This document shows, in pieces, positions 7,501 through 15,957 of a stretch of 45,580 nt of DNA. The stretch lies in contig CAAGAB010000242.1 of the NCBI GenBank assembly GCA_900767685.1, positions 1-45,580 of the forward strand. Direction: 5' to 3'. This DNA is from an uncultured Coprococcus sp. (GTDB lineage Bacteria > Bacillota_A > Clostridia > Lachnospirales > Lachnospiraceae). The position numbers and the translations under genes were made by a program. The notes beneath the pieces are model-generated. The model was not told where the DNA came from. It saw only the letters and a program-made list of their open reading frames with translations, and searched no databases. Within the stretch, counting starts at the first letter, position 1, and the number at the start of each line of letters is the position of its first letter.

Positions 7501-9436
7501 CTACCACTATGTCGTCACCGCAGAACTCCACAAATCTCGGTACTATAACATCATACATAGGCGCATCCTTTACCATGTCATCGTTTATGGAGGTGAGCTG
7601 TTCTATCTGGTATGGTATCGGAACGCCTGGGTTGATAAACTCTGAGAACGTGTCAACGACCTCGCCGTCCTTCACCTTGACAGCACCTATCTCTATGATC
7701 TTATTGTGTTTCTTTGAAAGTCCTGTCGTCTCTATATCAAATACTACATATTCTGAATCAAGACTCTGGTTTCTGGAATTCTTCACCAGATCTTTGAGAT
7801 CGTCTACAAAATATCCCTCGACACCGTATATTATCTTGAAATCTTTTCTGAGCCCTTTTGTGTGATTGGCTATAGGGAACGCCTGAACCACACCGTGATC
7901 TGTGATGGCTATGGCCGGATGTCCCCAGTCGCTGGCACGCTTGACTATCGTCTCTATGTCTACAACACTGTCCATCTCGCTCATCTTGGTGTGCATATGG
8001 AGTTCGACTCTCTTCTCCGGATATGTATCCATACGAGGCACACGGAAATCCTGTATATGCTTCATTCCGAGCACTCTGCAGATCATAACCTCCTTGGCAT
8101 ATGAATCAAACTCTGCGAGTCCTTTCATCCTATAAAACTGGCCTTTTTGGATCTCATCCCTGTATACCTCCATATCCTCTGGGCTACAGAACATCTTAAA
8201 ACCTATGGTGTCTGTAAAATCTGTGATATAACCCGTCAGGATAATCTTACCATTTCGGAGTTCTCTTTCCTCTGTGCTCATGATCTGGCCATGTATAACC
8301 ACTTCTCCGATACCATCATTTATGCTGGATATCTCAAGGAGCTGTCCTTCCACATCCCTTCCTATGAACACATCAGGATCATCCGAATATCTTTTTCGCC
8401 TGCCAAATGCCTCCTTGCCGGCTGGTTTCTGCCCATTGTCCCCACCGGATGCAGGTGCCGCCTTTGCATCTGTTTTCTTCTCTTCTGCAGCCTTTTCAGT
8501 GTTCTTGCTAACAGCCAGCTGTTCCTTACCCACAGCCTGTCCGTCTACTATGATGTCACCGTGATCCCTGAGATTGCTCAGAATTGCGTCTATCTTCTGC
8601 TTTTCAACAAGCGCACTTGCACGGCGAAGCTTCTCCTTGTCCGCCTCACTGAACTCAAATGCGACATTGACACTCATATCGAATCTGTCCTGGAACATCT
8701 CTTCCATATACTGCTTTATCTTATCTGCGTGTATACGAGCTATCTTACTATCCTCTATCGCTATGGTTATTACATCTTCATCACAGTACCATTCACCCAC
8801 GGATCTGGATATCAATCTGTAACCCACATTGCTGAATGATTTTATATCGTATAATATACTCTTCTCATATGCCTTTACGATCGCCTCCAGATTATACTGA
8901 GTCGACAGTGTATAATGTTCCTTTATCCTGACTGTATACCTTCTCTTGCCAAACAGGTGCTTTCGCAAGGTTTCCTCCGCCTTCTCGATATTTGGACGGC
9001 TTATGATATGTTTGGATCTTATATCAACCTGCAGAATGTCTTTATTCTCTATTATAACTACTCTTGTTACATACACCTCTTCCCTGAACAGACTATCCAG
9101 TTCCTTTGGCATCTCTAATCCTTCAAAGACGTCGAAAAATGGCTGTTGTTGTTCAACATCAGCTGATGCAGAAACGGCTTGTTCTGCTGACTCTTCCGTT
9201 GATGAAGATTTAACCTGTTCAGCAGAGTCACATTCCGACTCTACCACGTCCTGATATGTATTCTCCTGCACAGCAGGTTCAAAATCGTCATGCCAGTTGG
9301 CTGCATCGCCGTACATGAATGCCTGCAGCTGTTCCTCCTGCATCTGCTCCTCATAATACCTGGCATCCTGCATATCCCTGGCATACCTCTCGTCAATATT
9401 CTCTTGTTCTAAGATTGGATCTTCATTGTTATTCAA
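4577..9436 (-). CDS. polC: DNA polymerase III, PolC-type alpha subunit with proofreading exonuclease
   Basis: This is the main replicative polymerase of Firmicutes. Order of domains: an acidic, low-complexity N-terminal extension (~1-105), the PolC N-terminal domain, an A/K-rich linker (~315-350), an OB fold (~360-460), PHP part 1 (HMHTKMSEMD near 479), the inserted DEDDh exonuclease (DIETTG near 569 to HHHRAIDDAEA near 705), PHP part 2, a zinc module (CPKC near 1050, then CDMPDRDCPKCG), and the C-family palm with PDIDLNFSGEYQ (near 1109). At 1619 residues it is about 150 longer than B. subtilis PolC, mostly through the N-terminal extension and linker. The start is TTG directly after the ispG stop, with GGAGTGAT upstream. 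It is the last gene of the pyrH operon. Confidence 0.97.
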   Translation of the reverse strand: MNNNEDPILEQENIDERYARDMQDARYYEEQMQEEQLQAFMYGDAANWHDDFEPAVQENTYQDVVESECDSAEQVKSSSTEESAEQAVSASADVEQQQPFFDVFEGLEMPKELDSLFREEVYVTRVVIIENKDILQVDIRSKHIISRPNIEKAEETLRKHLFGKRRYTVRIKEHYTLSTQYNLEAIVKAYEKSILYDIKSFSNVGYRLISRSVGEWYCDEDVITIAIEDSKIARIHADKIKQYMEEMFQDRFDMSVNVAFEFSEADKEKLRRASALVEKQKIDAILSNLRDHGDIIVDGQAVGKEQLAVSKNTEKAAEEKKTDAKAAPASGGDNGQKPAGKEAFGRRKRYSDDPDVFIGRDVEGQLLEISSINDGIGEVVIHGQIMSTEERELRNGKIILTGYITDFTDTIGFKMFCSPEDMEVYRDEIQKGQFYRMKGLAEFDSYAKEVMICRVLGMKHIQDFRVPRMDTYPEKRVELHMHTKMSEMDSVVDIETIVKRASDWGHPAIAITDHGVVQAFPIANHTKGLRKDFKIIYGVEGYFVDDLKDLVKNSRNQSLDSEYVVFDIETTGLSKKHNKIIEIGAVKVKDGEVVDTFSEFINPGVPIPYQIEQLTSINDDMVKDAPMYDVIVPRFVEFCGDDIVVAHNASFDTGFVKKNAEELGLRFDNTVLDTMTLSHILLPELGKFTLDRVCKELKVVNAHHHRAIDDAEATAKVFFKLLDMLKERDVKTMDDLNVLGSTSPDAIKKDKTYHGIILAKNEIGRVNLYRLISESHLTYFARRPRMPMSLINKYREGLILGSACEAGELFRAIVDDAPDEEIVRLVNWFDYLEIQPIGNNEFMTRDTRNPKTMDDLIEYNKRIVELGEMFNKPVVATCDVHFLNPEDYIYRAIIMKSKGFDDADMQPPLYFRTTEEMLAEFQYLGSDKAREVVITNTNMIADMVERIEPVRPDKAPPIIENSDQTLTDICYTKAHEIYGPELPPQVQERLDRELHSIISNGFAVMYIIAQKLVWDSNDHGYLVGSRGSVGSSFVATMAGITEVNPLSAHYICPKCHFVDFDSELVKSYSGMSGCDMPDRDCPKCGTPLIKEGHDIPFETFLGFNGDKEPDIDLNFSGEYQSKAHAYTEVLFGKGKAFKAGTVGGVAEKTAFGYVYNYFKDHSKEALLAEAKASGMDEKAAKKYAEENATVTKRRCEMERLALGCTGVRRTTGQHPGGMIVLPRHEEIYSFTPIQHPANDVTSDIITSHFEYHSIDHNLLKLDILGHDDPTMIRRLEDLTGLDATKIRLDDKDVMELFHSTKSLGITPEDINGIPLGSLGVPEFGTDFAMQMLIDAKPTCFSDLVRIAGLAHGTDVWLGNAQELIKSGKCTISTAICCRDDIMVYLIHMGLDAGLAFNIMEKVRKGIVAKGKCDKWEDWKAEMAAHGVPDWYVWSCQKIKYMFPKAHAAAYVMMAWRIAWFKVNYPLEYYTAFFSIRADDFSYEMMCFGKERVLFHINEISKVDKNKRSAKDEGKLKDLKIVLEMYARGYDFVPIDIYKAKADRFQIIDGKIMPSFASIEGMGEKAAQQLYEAAQKGPFLSKEEINERAKIGKGTIEKMSELGILDGMPETNQLSLFDFM

Positions 9437-10489
9437 CTAATCATCACTCCAATTATCTAATTCCCTCTTCAGAGCCGGAATAAATTCTTCCTCACTCAAT
9501 CTTCCTACTACTTCACCTTTCTTTATCAGGAGACCACAACCTTTACCTCCTGCAATTCCCAGATCCGCTTCCTTCGCTTCTCCCGGGCCATTCACAACAC
9601 ATCCCATAACCGCAACCTTGATATTCAGATGATCGTAATCTGACACAAGCTTCTCCACCTTGTTCGCAAGCCCTATCAGGTCGATCTCTGTACGCCCACA
9701 TGTAGGGCATGATACAAGCTCCACCCCTCCTTTTCTGAGACCGAGAGCTTTGAGGATCAACTTTGCAGACAAGATCTCATCCACCGGATCCCCGGTGAGT
9801 GAAACCCTAATGGTATCTCCTATACCTTCGTGCAGGATTATTCCAAGTCCAACTGAGGATTTGATGTTTCCCCTTGTCACAGTTCCCGACTCGGTTATAC
9901 CTACATGCAATGGATAGTCTGTCTTATCAGCTATTATCTCATGCGCTTTAACGCACATCATGACATCTGAGGATTTGATGCTTATGACTATATTGTGATA
10001 GTCAAGCTCCTCTATCATACGAACCTTGTCAAGAGCACTCTCAACTATCCCCTCAGCCGTGACGCCGCCGTATTTTTCCACCAGATCCTTTTCAAGGGAA
10101 CCACTGTTGACTCCCACTCTTATAGGAATATTTCTTTTCTTTGCAGCTTCCACAACCTTTGCCAGATTCTGTTGTCCGCCGATATTTCCCGGATTGATCC
10201 TTATCTTGTCAACACCGTTTTCGATGGCCCTTATTGCAAGTTTGTAGTCAAAATGTATGTCACCCACAAGCGGTATGTGTATTCTCTTCTTGATCTCTGG
10301 AACAGCATCAGCCGCAGCTTCATCGTTGATGGTACATCTTATGATGTCGCAGCCAGCCTTCTCAAGCTTCAGTATCTGTGCAACCGTGGCTTCAACATCA
10401 CTTGTCTTCGTGTTTGTCATGGACTGGATGAGTATCGGATTTCCTCCGCCGATAACCCTGTCACCTATGTGAATTTCTCTCGTTTTCAT
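9437..10489 (-). CDS. ispG: 4-hydroxy-3-methylbut-2-enyl diphosphate synthase, flavodoxin/ferredoxin type
   Basis: IspG converts MEcPP to HMBPP in the MEP isoprenoid pathway with a [4Fe-4S] cluster. Seen: the TIM-barrel start GGGNPILIQSMTNT, and the C-terminal cluster ligands in SCPTCGRTEID and MGCVVNGPGEAK, where the GCVVNGPGEA block is diagnostic. I take the ATG at 10489 (MKTREIHIGDRVIGG), which matches family N-termini, although only AGGT precedes it. An ATG at 10513 would add eight residues but lies in a hairpin loop. dxr of the same pathway is two genes upstream. It ends directly before the polC start codon. Confidence 0.95.
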   Translation of the reverse strand: MKTREIHIGDRVIGGGNPILIQSMTNTKTSDVEATVAQILKLEKAGCDIIRCTINDEAAADAVPEIKKRIHIPLVGDIHFDYKLAIRAIENGVDKIRINPGNIGGQQNLAKVVEAAKKRNIPIRVGVNSGSLEKDLVEKYGGVTAEGIVESALDKVRMIEELDYHNIVISIKSSDVMMCVKAHEIIADKTDYPLHVGITESGTVTRGNIKSSVGLGIILHEGIGDTIRVSLTGDPVDEILSAKLILKALGLRKGGVELVSCPTCGRTEIDLIGLANKVEKLVSDYDHLNIKVAVMGCVVNGPGEAKEADLGIAGGKGCGLLIKKGEVVGRLSEEEFIPALKRELDNWSDD

Positions 10490-10500
10490 TATACCTGTAA

Positions 10501-10527
10501 ACGCCAGTACCATGACGGCACTGGCGT
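10501..10527 (-). promoter_or_regulatory. Hairpin between a strong Shine-Dalgarno site and the ispG start
   Basis: In minus-strand RNA, ACGCCAGUGCC and GGUACUGGCGU form an 11-bp stem (one G-U pair) around a 5-nt loop. AGGAGG (10536-10531) lies just 5' of it and the preferred ispG ATG (10489) 11 nt after it; the alternative ATG at 10513 is in the loop and closing stem. The G-U pair would be an A-C mismatch in plus-strand RNA, so the structure favours minus-strand RNA. Confidence 0.5.
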
Positions 10528-10554
10528 CTTCCTCCTATTTACAATATATTGTTG

Positions 10555-11652
10555 TCAACTAAAAAATACATTTTTAATATCATTGAACAGAATAACTACC
10601 ATGAGTATCATGACGAGCACAAATCCTATGACCGTCACTATATTCTCCTTCTCCTTCGGAACCTTCCGCCTCGTTATAAGTTCTATCAGCAGGAACAGGA
10701 AACGTCCGCCATCTAGTCCCGGTATAGGCAGCATATTCATGATTCCAAGGTTAGCCGAAAGGAGTACAATGTAGTTCATCCAGTTGAGAAGCACGGTAAG
10801 TACATCTACCTTGGCAGCCTCATTGAATGTATCATTCATACTCTTTGCAACGCCCACCGGTCCGGACACCTCATCTGAGCTTACCTGTCTTGTGACAATG
10901 AGCTTAAGGCTCAGGAAAGTGGCTTTGACCCAGTATCTGACTTCATAAGCCGAGTACTTCATCAGCTCTCCAAAACTCTTAGGGAGCACATATCCACAGC
11001 TGATAATTCCTACTTTATATCCAGCACTTGTCTTGACCGGATGAACCGTCGTATCATACACAGTTCCATCAGGTCTCTGAAGTTCCATATCGATAGGTGA
11101 GCCATCTCCGTATATCTCCAGATATATCTGCAGTTCACGGAAATTCTTGATGCTGCTTCCTCCTATCTTGAGAACTGTGTCACCGTCTTCAATTCCTGCC
11201 TCCTGTGCCGGATATACGCCGCCGAACTCTTTTACAGAATCTGCATATTCGCTCTGCTGCATCATATCCTTGTCATACACCTGACCGATGGTTGCCGGAT
11301 CTGTTCCACAGAAATGTATGATAACCGCTGAGAAAATAAAAGCTATAACTATATTCATGAACGGACCGGCAAGTATAACCGCCATTCTCGCCCATATTGA
11401 CTTCTTGTCAAATGAGTTCTCATCGTTCTCATTCTCCTCCTCATCCTCACTGAGCATCATGCAATATCCGCCCAGAGGTATCAGCCTTAGGGAATACTGT
11501 GTCTCCTTCTTTGTAAATGAGAAAAGCTTTGGTCCAAGGCCCATCGAGAACTCTTTTACCGTTATATGATTCATCTTGGCAACTATAAAATGTCCAAGTT
11601 CATGGAAAAATATGATCACACCAAATACAAGAATGATAAGTATGATGTTCAA
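10555..11652 (-). CDS. rseP: RIP metalloprotease, site-2 protease family
   Basis: 365-residue intramembrane zinc protease that cleaves transmembrane anti-sigma factors and other membrane segments. Seen: an N-terminal membrane helix with HELGH (residues ~18-22), a central PDZ domain (about 150-220, EAGIEDGDTVLKIGG), and the third zinc ligand in NMLPIPGLDGG near residue 310, followed by membrane helices. The start is TTG at 11652 with AGGTGG inside the end of dxr. The dxr-rseP-ispG order is the common clostridial arrangement. The substrate is not evident from the window. Confidence 0.93.
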   Translation of the reverse strand: MNIILIILVFGVIIFFHELGHFIVAKMNHITVKEFSMGLGPKLFSFTKKETQYSLRLIPLGGYCMMLSEDEEENENDENSFDKKSIWARMAVILAGPFMNIVIAFIFSAVIIHFCGTDPATIGQVYDKDMMQQSEYADSVKEFGGVYPAQEAGIEDGDTVLKIGGSSIKNFRELQIYLEIYGDGSPIDMELQRPDGTVYDTTVHPVKTSAGYKVGIISCGYVLPKSFGELMKYSAYEVRYWVKATFLSLKLIVTRQVSSDEVSGPVGVAKSMNDTFNEAAKVDVLTVLLNWMNYIVLLSANLGIMNMLPIPGLDGGRFLFLLIELITRRKVPKEKENIVTVIGFVLVMILMVVILFNDIKNVFFS

Positions 11653-11653
11653 T

Positions 11654-12796
11654 CTACCACCTGCTTTCTACCAATTCATATACCCATTTTTCTGTATCTA
11701 GTATCTGTGATACATCCGGGTTCTCTATAACTTCATGTGCCGCCATGCACTCTTCGATTATCCTATAGATATCGAGGAACTGTATCTTTCTGTCAAGGAA
11801 CTTTGCTACCGCACATTCATTTGCCGCATTGAATACGGTAGGCATCGAACCACCCTTTCCAATAGCATCATACGCATATCTAAGTCCCCTGAAGGTCTCC
11901 ATGTCCGGCTTCTCCACAAGGATCGAGCTCATCTTCCAGAAATCCAGACGATCTCCTTCAAGATATCTTCGCTCCGGGTAAAATAATGCGTACTGTATAG
12001 GCAGCTTCATATCCGGGGTTCCGAGCTGTGCCATGACCGCGCCATCTCTGTACTCAACCATAGAATGTATTATGCTCTGTGGCTGGACAACAACCTGTAT
12101 ATTCTCCGGGTTGACATCAAAAAGCCATTTTGCCTCTATAACCTCGAGCCCCTTGTTGACCATTGTAGCCGAGTCGATGGTTATTTTTTTACCCATGCTC
12201 CAATTCGGGTGCTTAAGGGCGTCCTCAACCTGTACGTGTGACAAAAACTCTGTGTCTTTTCCTCTGAATGGACCTCCAGATGCAGTCAGGAGAATCTTTG
12301 ACACATCTCCGTGTACATTTCCCTGAAGGGACTGGAATATGGCTGAGTGTTCACTGTCAACAGGGAGTATTGAAACACCCTTCTCCTTTGCAAGCGGCAT
12401 GATGATATGTCCTGCCGTAACCAGAGTTTCTTTATTTGCAAGAGCTATATCTTTTCCTGCATTTATAGCCGCGATCGTAGGTCTTATGCCTATCATTCCA
12501 ACTATACCCGTAACCAGTATGTCAGACGATTCAAGCTCCGCTATCTCAATCAGTCCATCCATACCGGATACCACTCTTATATCTGTATCAGACAGGCTCT
12601 GTCTGAGGGACGCTGCGTCCTTCTCACTCCATATACCTACAATCTCTGGTCTGAACTCCCTCGCCTGTTGCTCTAGGAGTTTTACATTCTTTCCAGCAGC
12701 AAGAGCTGCTATATTCAGATCATCATTTGCCCTGGCAATCTCCAGAGTCTGCGTTCCTATGGAACCTGTAGATCCAATTATCGCTACATTCTTCAT
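11654..12796 (-). CDS. dxr: 1-deoxy-D-xylulose 5-phosphate reductoisomerase
   Basis: DXR makes MEP from DXP with NADPH, the committed step of the MEP pathway. Seen: NADPH-binding GSTGSIGTQTLE at residues 7-18, ANKETLVTAG (about 120), the metal-binding PVDSEHSAI, TASGGPFRG, the active-site loop with HPNWSMGKKITIDSATMVNKG, and NAANECAVAKFL near 330. The length of 380 is normal. The stop codon almost abuts the rseP start, consistent with coupled translation. Confidence 0.96.
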   Translation of the reverse strand: MKNVAIIGSTGSIGTQTLEIARANDDLNIAALAAGKNVKLLEQQAREFRPEIVGIWSEKDAASLRQSLSDTDIRVVSGMDGLIEIAELESSDILVTGIVGMIGIRPTIAAINAGKDIALANKETLVTAGHIIMPLAKEKGVSILPVDSEHSAIFQSLQGNVHGDVSKILLTASGGPFRGKDTEFLSHVQVEDALKHPNWSMGKKITIDSATMVNKGLEVIEAKWLFDVNPENIQVVVQPQSIIHSMVEYRDGAVMAQLGTPDMKLPIQYALFYPERRYLEGDRLDFWKMSSILVEKPDMETFRGLRYAYDAIGKGGSMPTVFNAANECAVAKFLDRKIQFLDIYRIIEECMAAHEVIENPDVSQILDTEKWVYELVESRW

Positions 12797-12846
12797 GTTT
12801 GTCTCTAACTTCCTCCTACCGTCTATTTATCCCAAAGGACACAATA

Positions 12847-12887
12847 GGCAGTATCCAGTGTACACACTGGGCACTGCCCACCTTTTT
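12847..12887 (+). repeat. Nested inverted repeat followed by a T tract, between cdsA and dxr
   Basis: GGCAGT...ACTGCC (12847-12852 / 12873-12878) encloses CCAGTGT...ACACTGG (12855-12861 / 12864-12870), then CACCTTTTT and CTGTCCCC. On plus it has terminator shape, but no plus-strand gene ends here. It sits inside the minus-strand operon and could be a REP-like insertion or an RNA processing site. Confidence 0.5.
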
Positions 12888-12898
12888 CTGTCCCCATT

Positions 12899-13696
12899 TT
12901 ACAGCAGATATATCAAAAGATAATAAATGATAGGTGCTGTAAATATTATACTGTCAAATCTGTCTAATATTCCTCCATGCCCAGGAATAAGTCGTCCATA
13001 ATCTTTTATGTCGTTATTTCTCTTGATGGCTGATGCCGCAAGGTCACCTATGACTGCAGGAAGTGCACCGACAGCACCCACTACTGCAAAAAGCAAAGGT
13101 GCGTAATTCATCTGCTCTACATACATATCGAAGAGTATTCCAAATACTGCACCGAACACGCCTGCACCGGCTATTCCACCTATAAGTCCCTCTATGCTCT
13201 TTTTCGGGCTTAGCACAGGTGCCATCTTATGCTTTCCTAAAGCTCTGCCCACGAAGTATGCACATGTATCATTGATCCATGAACTTACAAATATAAGGAG
13301 CACCAGAACCAATCCATGCTTCATATCTCTTATAAGATACACAAATGACAGCATCACACTTACATAGAAGAAATCCATGAACGATGCCATAATCTGCTTA
13401 TCTGAATATGTTGGGAATGTAAGCACATACACAGCCAGCATCACCAGAAGGTATATGACCATCATAGGGATTATGATGTCCATGCGCTGAAGGTAAATTG
13501 CCACATAATAGAAAATCGTTGCAAGATAACATACTATTCCCGGGAGCTTTCTGTTGACTCCATATACCCTGAGCAATTCCATATTACCGATCAGTGATAC
13601 GATACCCATGAATGCACATGTGACAACTCCGCCAAAATAAAGTGTAATGGCAAGTATCACAACCAGCACTGCTCCACTTATAACTCTCTGTTTCAT
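12899..13696 (-). CDS. cdsA: Phosphatidate cytidylyltransferase (CDP-diacylglycerol synthase)
   Basis: Membrane enzyme that makes CDP-diacylglycerol from phosphatidate and CTP, feeding all phospholipid synthesis. The 265-residue protein is almost entirely hydrophobic with about seven to eight membrane helices. The C-terminal family signature is present: SAIKRNNDIKDYGRLIPGHG followed by GILDRFDSI. It also has DTCAYFVGRALGKHK and SPKKSIEG before it. It lies 29 nt downstream of uppS, the normal order. Confidence 0.95.
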   Translation of the reverse strand: MKQRVISGAVLVVILAITLYFGGVVTCAFMGIVSLIGNMELLRVYGVNRKLPGIVCYLATIFYYVAIYLQRMDIIIPMMVIYLLVMLAVYVLTFPTYSDKQIMASFMDFFYVSVMLSFVYLIRDMKHGLVLVLLIFVSSWINDTCAYFVGRALGKHKMAPVLSPKKSIEGLIGGIAGAGVFGAVFGILFDMYVEQMNYAPLLFAVVGAVGALPAVIGDLAASAIKRNNDIKDYGRLIPGHGGILDRFDSIIFTAPIIYYLLIYLL

Positions 13697-13725
13697 TATA
13701 TACTATTCCTCCGGACAACTGATTA

Positions 13726-14454
13726 TTATTTTGCGTCTCCGAATCTTCTCTCTCTCTTGTTATAATATCTTACAGCCTCCACAAGTGAGTCCATGTCAAA
13801 ATCCGGCCACAGAGTATCTGTGAAATAGAACTCTGAATACGCAAGCTGCCATGGAAGGAAGTTTGAGGTTCTCTCTTCGCCACTGGTTCTTATGAGAAGA
13901 TCCGGATCCGGAACTCCCTTGGTGTCAAGATAACCAGCAAATAAACTCTCATCGATATCATCTGCTGTCACTCTGCCATCACCGGCATCCTTCAAAATCT
14001 TCTTCACAGCCCTTACTATCTCATCTCTTCCGCCATAATTTATGGCTATATAAAACTGAAGACCTGTATTTCCCGCTGTCGCTTTCTCAAGATCATCCAT
14101 CTTCTGAACGATATCCTCAGAAAGGCCTTCCCTCTTTCCTATGAGATTCACCTTCATATTCGCATTGTTTGATCTATCTATACTGTCAACAAGATACTTT
14201 CTAAAAAGGTTCATTATACCTGTAACCTCTTCAACCGATCGTTTCCAGTTTTCTGTAGAAAATGCATATACTGTAAGATACTTTATCCCCAGCTTGTCAC
14301 AATTCTCACATATAGCCTCAAGAGCCTTGGCACCCTCTGCATGTCCGTAATTTCTTGGAAGAAATCTCTTCTTCGCCCAACGGCCGTTTCCATCCATTAT
14401 CACGGCAACATGCTCTGGAATATTAAGCATCTCTCCATTTATCTCTCTCTTCAT
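13726..14454 (-). CDS. uppS: Isoprenyl (undecaprenyl diphosphate) transferase
   Basis: A cis-prenyltransferase that makes the C55 lipid carrier for peptidoglycan from FPP and IPP. Seen: HVAVIMDGNGRWAKKR near residue 15 with the catalytic Asp, NYGHAEG, LTVYAFSTENWKR (about 70-82), and the IPP-binding DLLIRTSGEERTSNFLPWQ with the later EFYFTDTLWPDF. The length of 242 is typical. It links the MEP genes further downstream with wall synthesis. Confidence 0.96.
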   Translation of the reverse strand: MKREINGEMLNIPEHVAVIMDGNGRWAKKRFLPRNYGHAEGAKALEAICENCDKLGIKYLTVYAFSTENWKRSVEEVTGIMNLFRKYLVDSIDRSNNANMKVNLIGKREGLSEDIVQKMDDLEKATAGNTGLQFYIAINYGGRDEIVRAVKKILKDAGDGRVTADDIDESLFAGYLDTKGVPDPDLLIRTSGEERTSNFLPWQLAYSEFYFTDTLWPDFDMDSLVEAVRYYNKRERRFGDAK

Positions 14455-14533
14455 ACACTCAATCTCTATTTTCTCTCTTATAAATTCTTTATTTGATCTT
14501 TATTTTATCAGTGTTTCTGGTATGGGCTCAATA

Positions 14534-15079
14534 TTAGACCGTCATGATCTCCTTAGACTTAGCCTCAACAGCCTTATCAATCTGTCCAACATACTTGTCT
14601 GTGAGCTTCTGTATCTTGTCCTCATTGTCTGAAAGCTCATCCTCGCTGATATCACCATTCTTCTCCTGCTTCTTGATGGCATCGTTGGCATCACGTCTTA
14701 TATTTCTTATTGCAACCTTTGCAGCCTCACCCTTTTTCTTGATGTCCTTTACAAGCTCTTTTCTTCTATCCTCTGTGAGCTCTGGGAAGTTAAGAATGAT
14801 GTTTCTTCCGTCATTATTAGGTGTGATTCCGAGATCCGAATTCATGATAGCCTTTTCGATCTCCTTGACAAGAGACGGCTCCCATGGGGCGATCATCAGA
14901 GTTCTTGCCTCTGGTACTGTTATATTTGCCAGCTGCTGCATAGGTGTTGGCACTCCATAATACTCAACCTTTATCTTGTTAAGGATATTAGGATTGGCTC
15001 TTCCTGCTCTGATCGTGGCATACTCTGCCTCAAGATTGTCAACTGACTTCTGCATCTTCTCTTCGTACTGTGATAACAT
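14534..15079 (-). CDS. frr: Ribosome recycling factor
   Basis: RRF splits post-termination 70S ribosomes with EF-G. The 181-residue product shows the triple-helix domain signature YATIRAGRANPNIL, VEYYGVPTPMQQLANI and a C-terminal helix with KKQEKNGDISEDE. I place the start at 15079 (MLSQYEEKMQ), which has AGGAGG 10 nt upstream and matches RRF N-termini; an ATG at 15103 lacks a site. The gap to pyrH (15104-15171) consists of degenerate ~15-bp repeats of a TTCTCTTATTATAG type. Confidence 0.96.
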   Translation of the reverse strand: MLSQYEEKMQKSVDNLEAEYATIRAGRANPNILNKIKVEYYGVPTPMQQLANITVPEARTLMIAPWEPSLVKEIEKAIMNSDLGITPNNDGRNIILNFPELTEDRRKELVKDIKKKGEAAKVAIRNIRRDANDAIKKQEKNGDISEDELSDNEDKIQKLTDKYVGQIDKAVEAKSKEIMTV

Positions 15080-15102
15080 TACTCTCTTTCCTCCTGGATA
15101 CA

Positions 15103-15150
15103 TATTCTCTTATTTTTATTCTCTTATTATAGTTCTCTTGTTATAGTTCA
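15103..15150. repeat. Degenerate ~15-bp tandem repeat between pyrH and frr
   Basis: TATTCTCTTATTTT, TATTCTCTTATTATAG and TTCTCTTGTTATAG follow one another. It fills most of the gap between the two genes. No terminator shape is visible. Confidence 0.65.
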
Positions 15151-15171
15151 CAACTTATCGTAATTTCCTGA

Positions 15172-15894
15172 TCACTCAGCAGTGACATACGTTCCTGTGA
15201 ATCCGCCTGTGACTGCCTTTACAATGCTGTTCTCATCGCCAAGGCCAAATAGCATCATTGGCATCTTGTTTTCCATTGCAAGAACTGCAGATGCGAGGTC
15301 GATAACCCCGAGCTTATTGTCTACTATGTCACTCATCTTCATTGTGTCATACTTCTTTGCATTTGGATTCAGCTTTGGATCACTGTCATAAACTCCGTCA
15401 ATAGCCTTGCCTGAGAGAATTACATCCGCTGAAACCTCAATGGCCATGAGAACAGTAGCCATATCTGTCGAGAAATATGGATGTCCAATTCCACCGGCAA
15501 AGAATACAACATCGCCCTGCTCCATATAAGCTATCGCCTTGTCTTTATCAAAAAGCTCTGTCATATTGCCACATATGAACGGTGTCATGATGTGGGTTTT
15601 TATTCCGCAGCTTCTAAAGCTGTCTGCAGTATATATACAGTTCATGACAGTTGCAAGCATTCCGATAGAATCAGCCTTCACCCTGTCCATATTATCAGAT
15701 GTTCTTCCTCTCCAGAAGTTGCCTCCTCCGATAACAACACACACCTGTATTCCCTTGTCAACGATCTGCTTGACCTGATTCGATACATCCTTTACTGTTG
15801 TCTCATCAAAGCCGTGCTTCTTATCACCTGCAAGAGCCTCTCCGCTCATCTTCAAAAGTATTCTGTCCATCTTAATATCTTTTTTATCTGCCAT
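15172..15894 (-). CDS. pyrH: UMP kinase
   Basis: Bacterial amino-acid-kinase-fold enzyme that phosphorylates UMP to UDP; hexameric and usually controlled by GTP and UTP. Seen: RILLKMSGEALAG at residues 11-23, VVIGGGNFWRGR (about 54-65), DSIGMLATVMN, GGIGHPYFSTDMA (about 134-146), and VYDSDPKLNPNAKK. The length of 240 is normal. It is the first gene of the eight-gene operon, and GGATGG is the only upstream ribosome-site candidate, somewhat distant from the ATG. Confidence 0.96.
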   Translation of the reverse strand: MADKKDIKMDRILLKMSGEALAGDKKHGFDETTVKDVSNQVKQIVDKGIQVCVVIGGGNFWRGRTSDNMDRVKADSIGMLATVMNCIYTADSFRSCGIKTHIMTPFICGNMTELFDKDKAIAYMEQGDVVFFAGGIGHPYFSTDMATVLMAIEVSADVILSGKAIDGVYDSDPKLNPNAKKYDTMKMSDIVDNKLGVIDLASAVLAMENKMPMMLFGLGDENSIVKAVTGGFTGTYVTAE

Positions 15895-15957
15895 AATGCA
15901 TATCCATCCTTTGCAATATTATATAATATATTTTTATCTCTCTGCATATTCTTAGAT

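Noticed and set aside
6512..8839. Long plus-strand open frames of 200 and 230 codons inside polC
   Set aside because: They are antisense shadows of a fully conserved polC reading frame, with no ribosome site or domain likeness.
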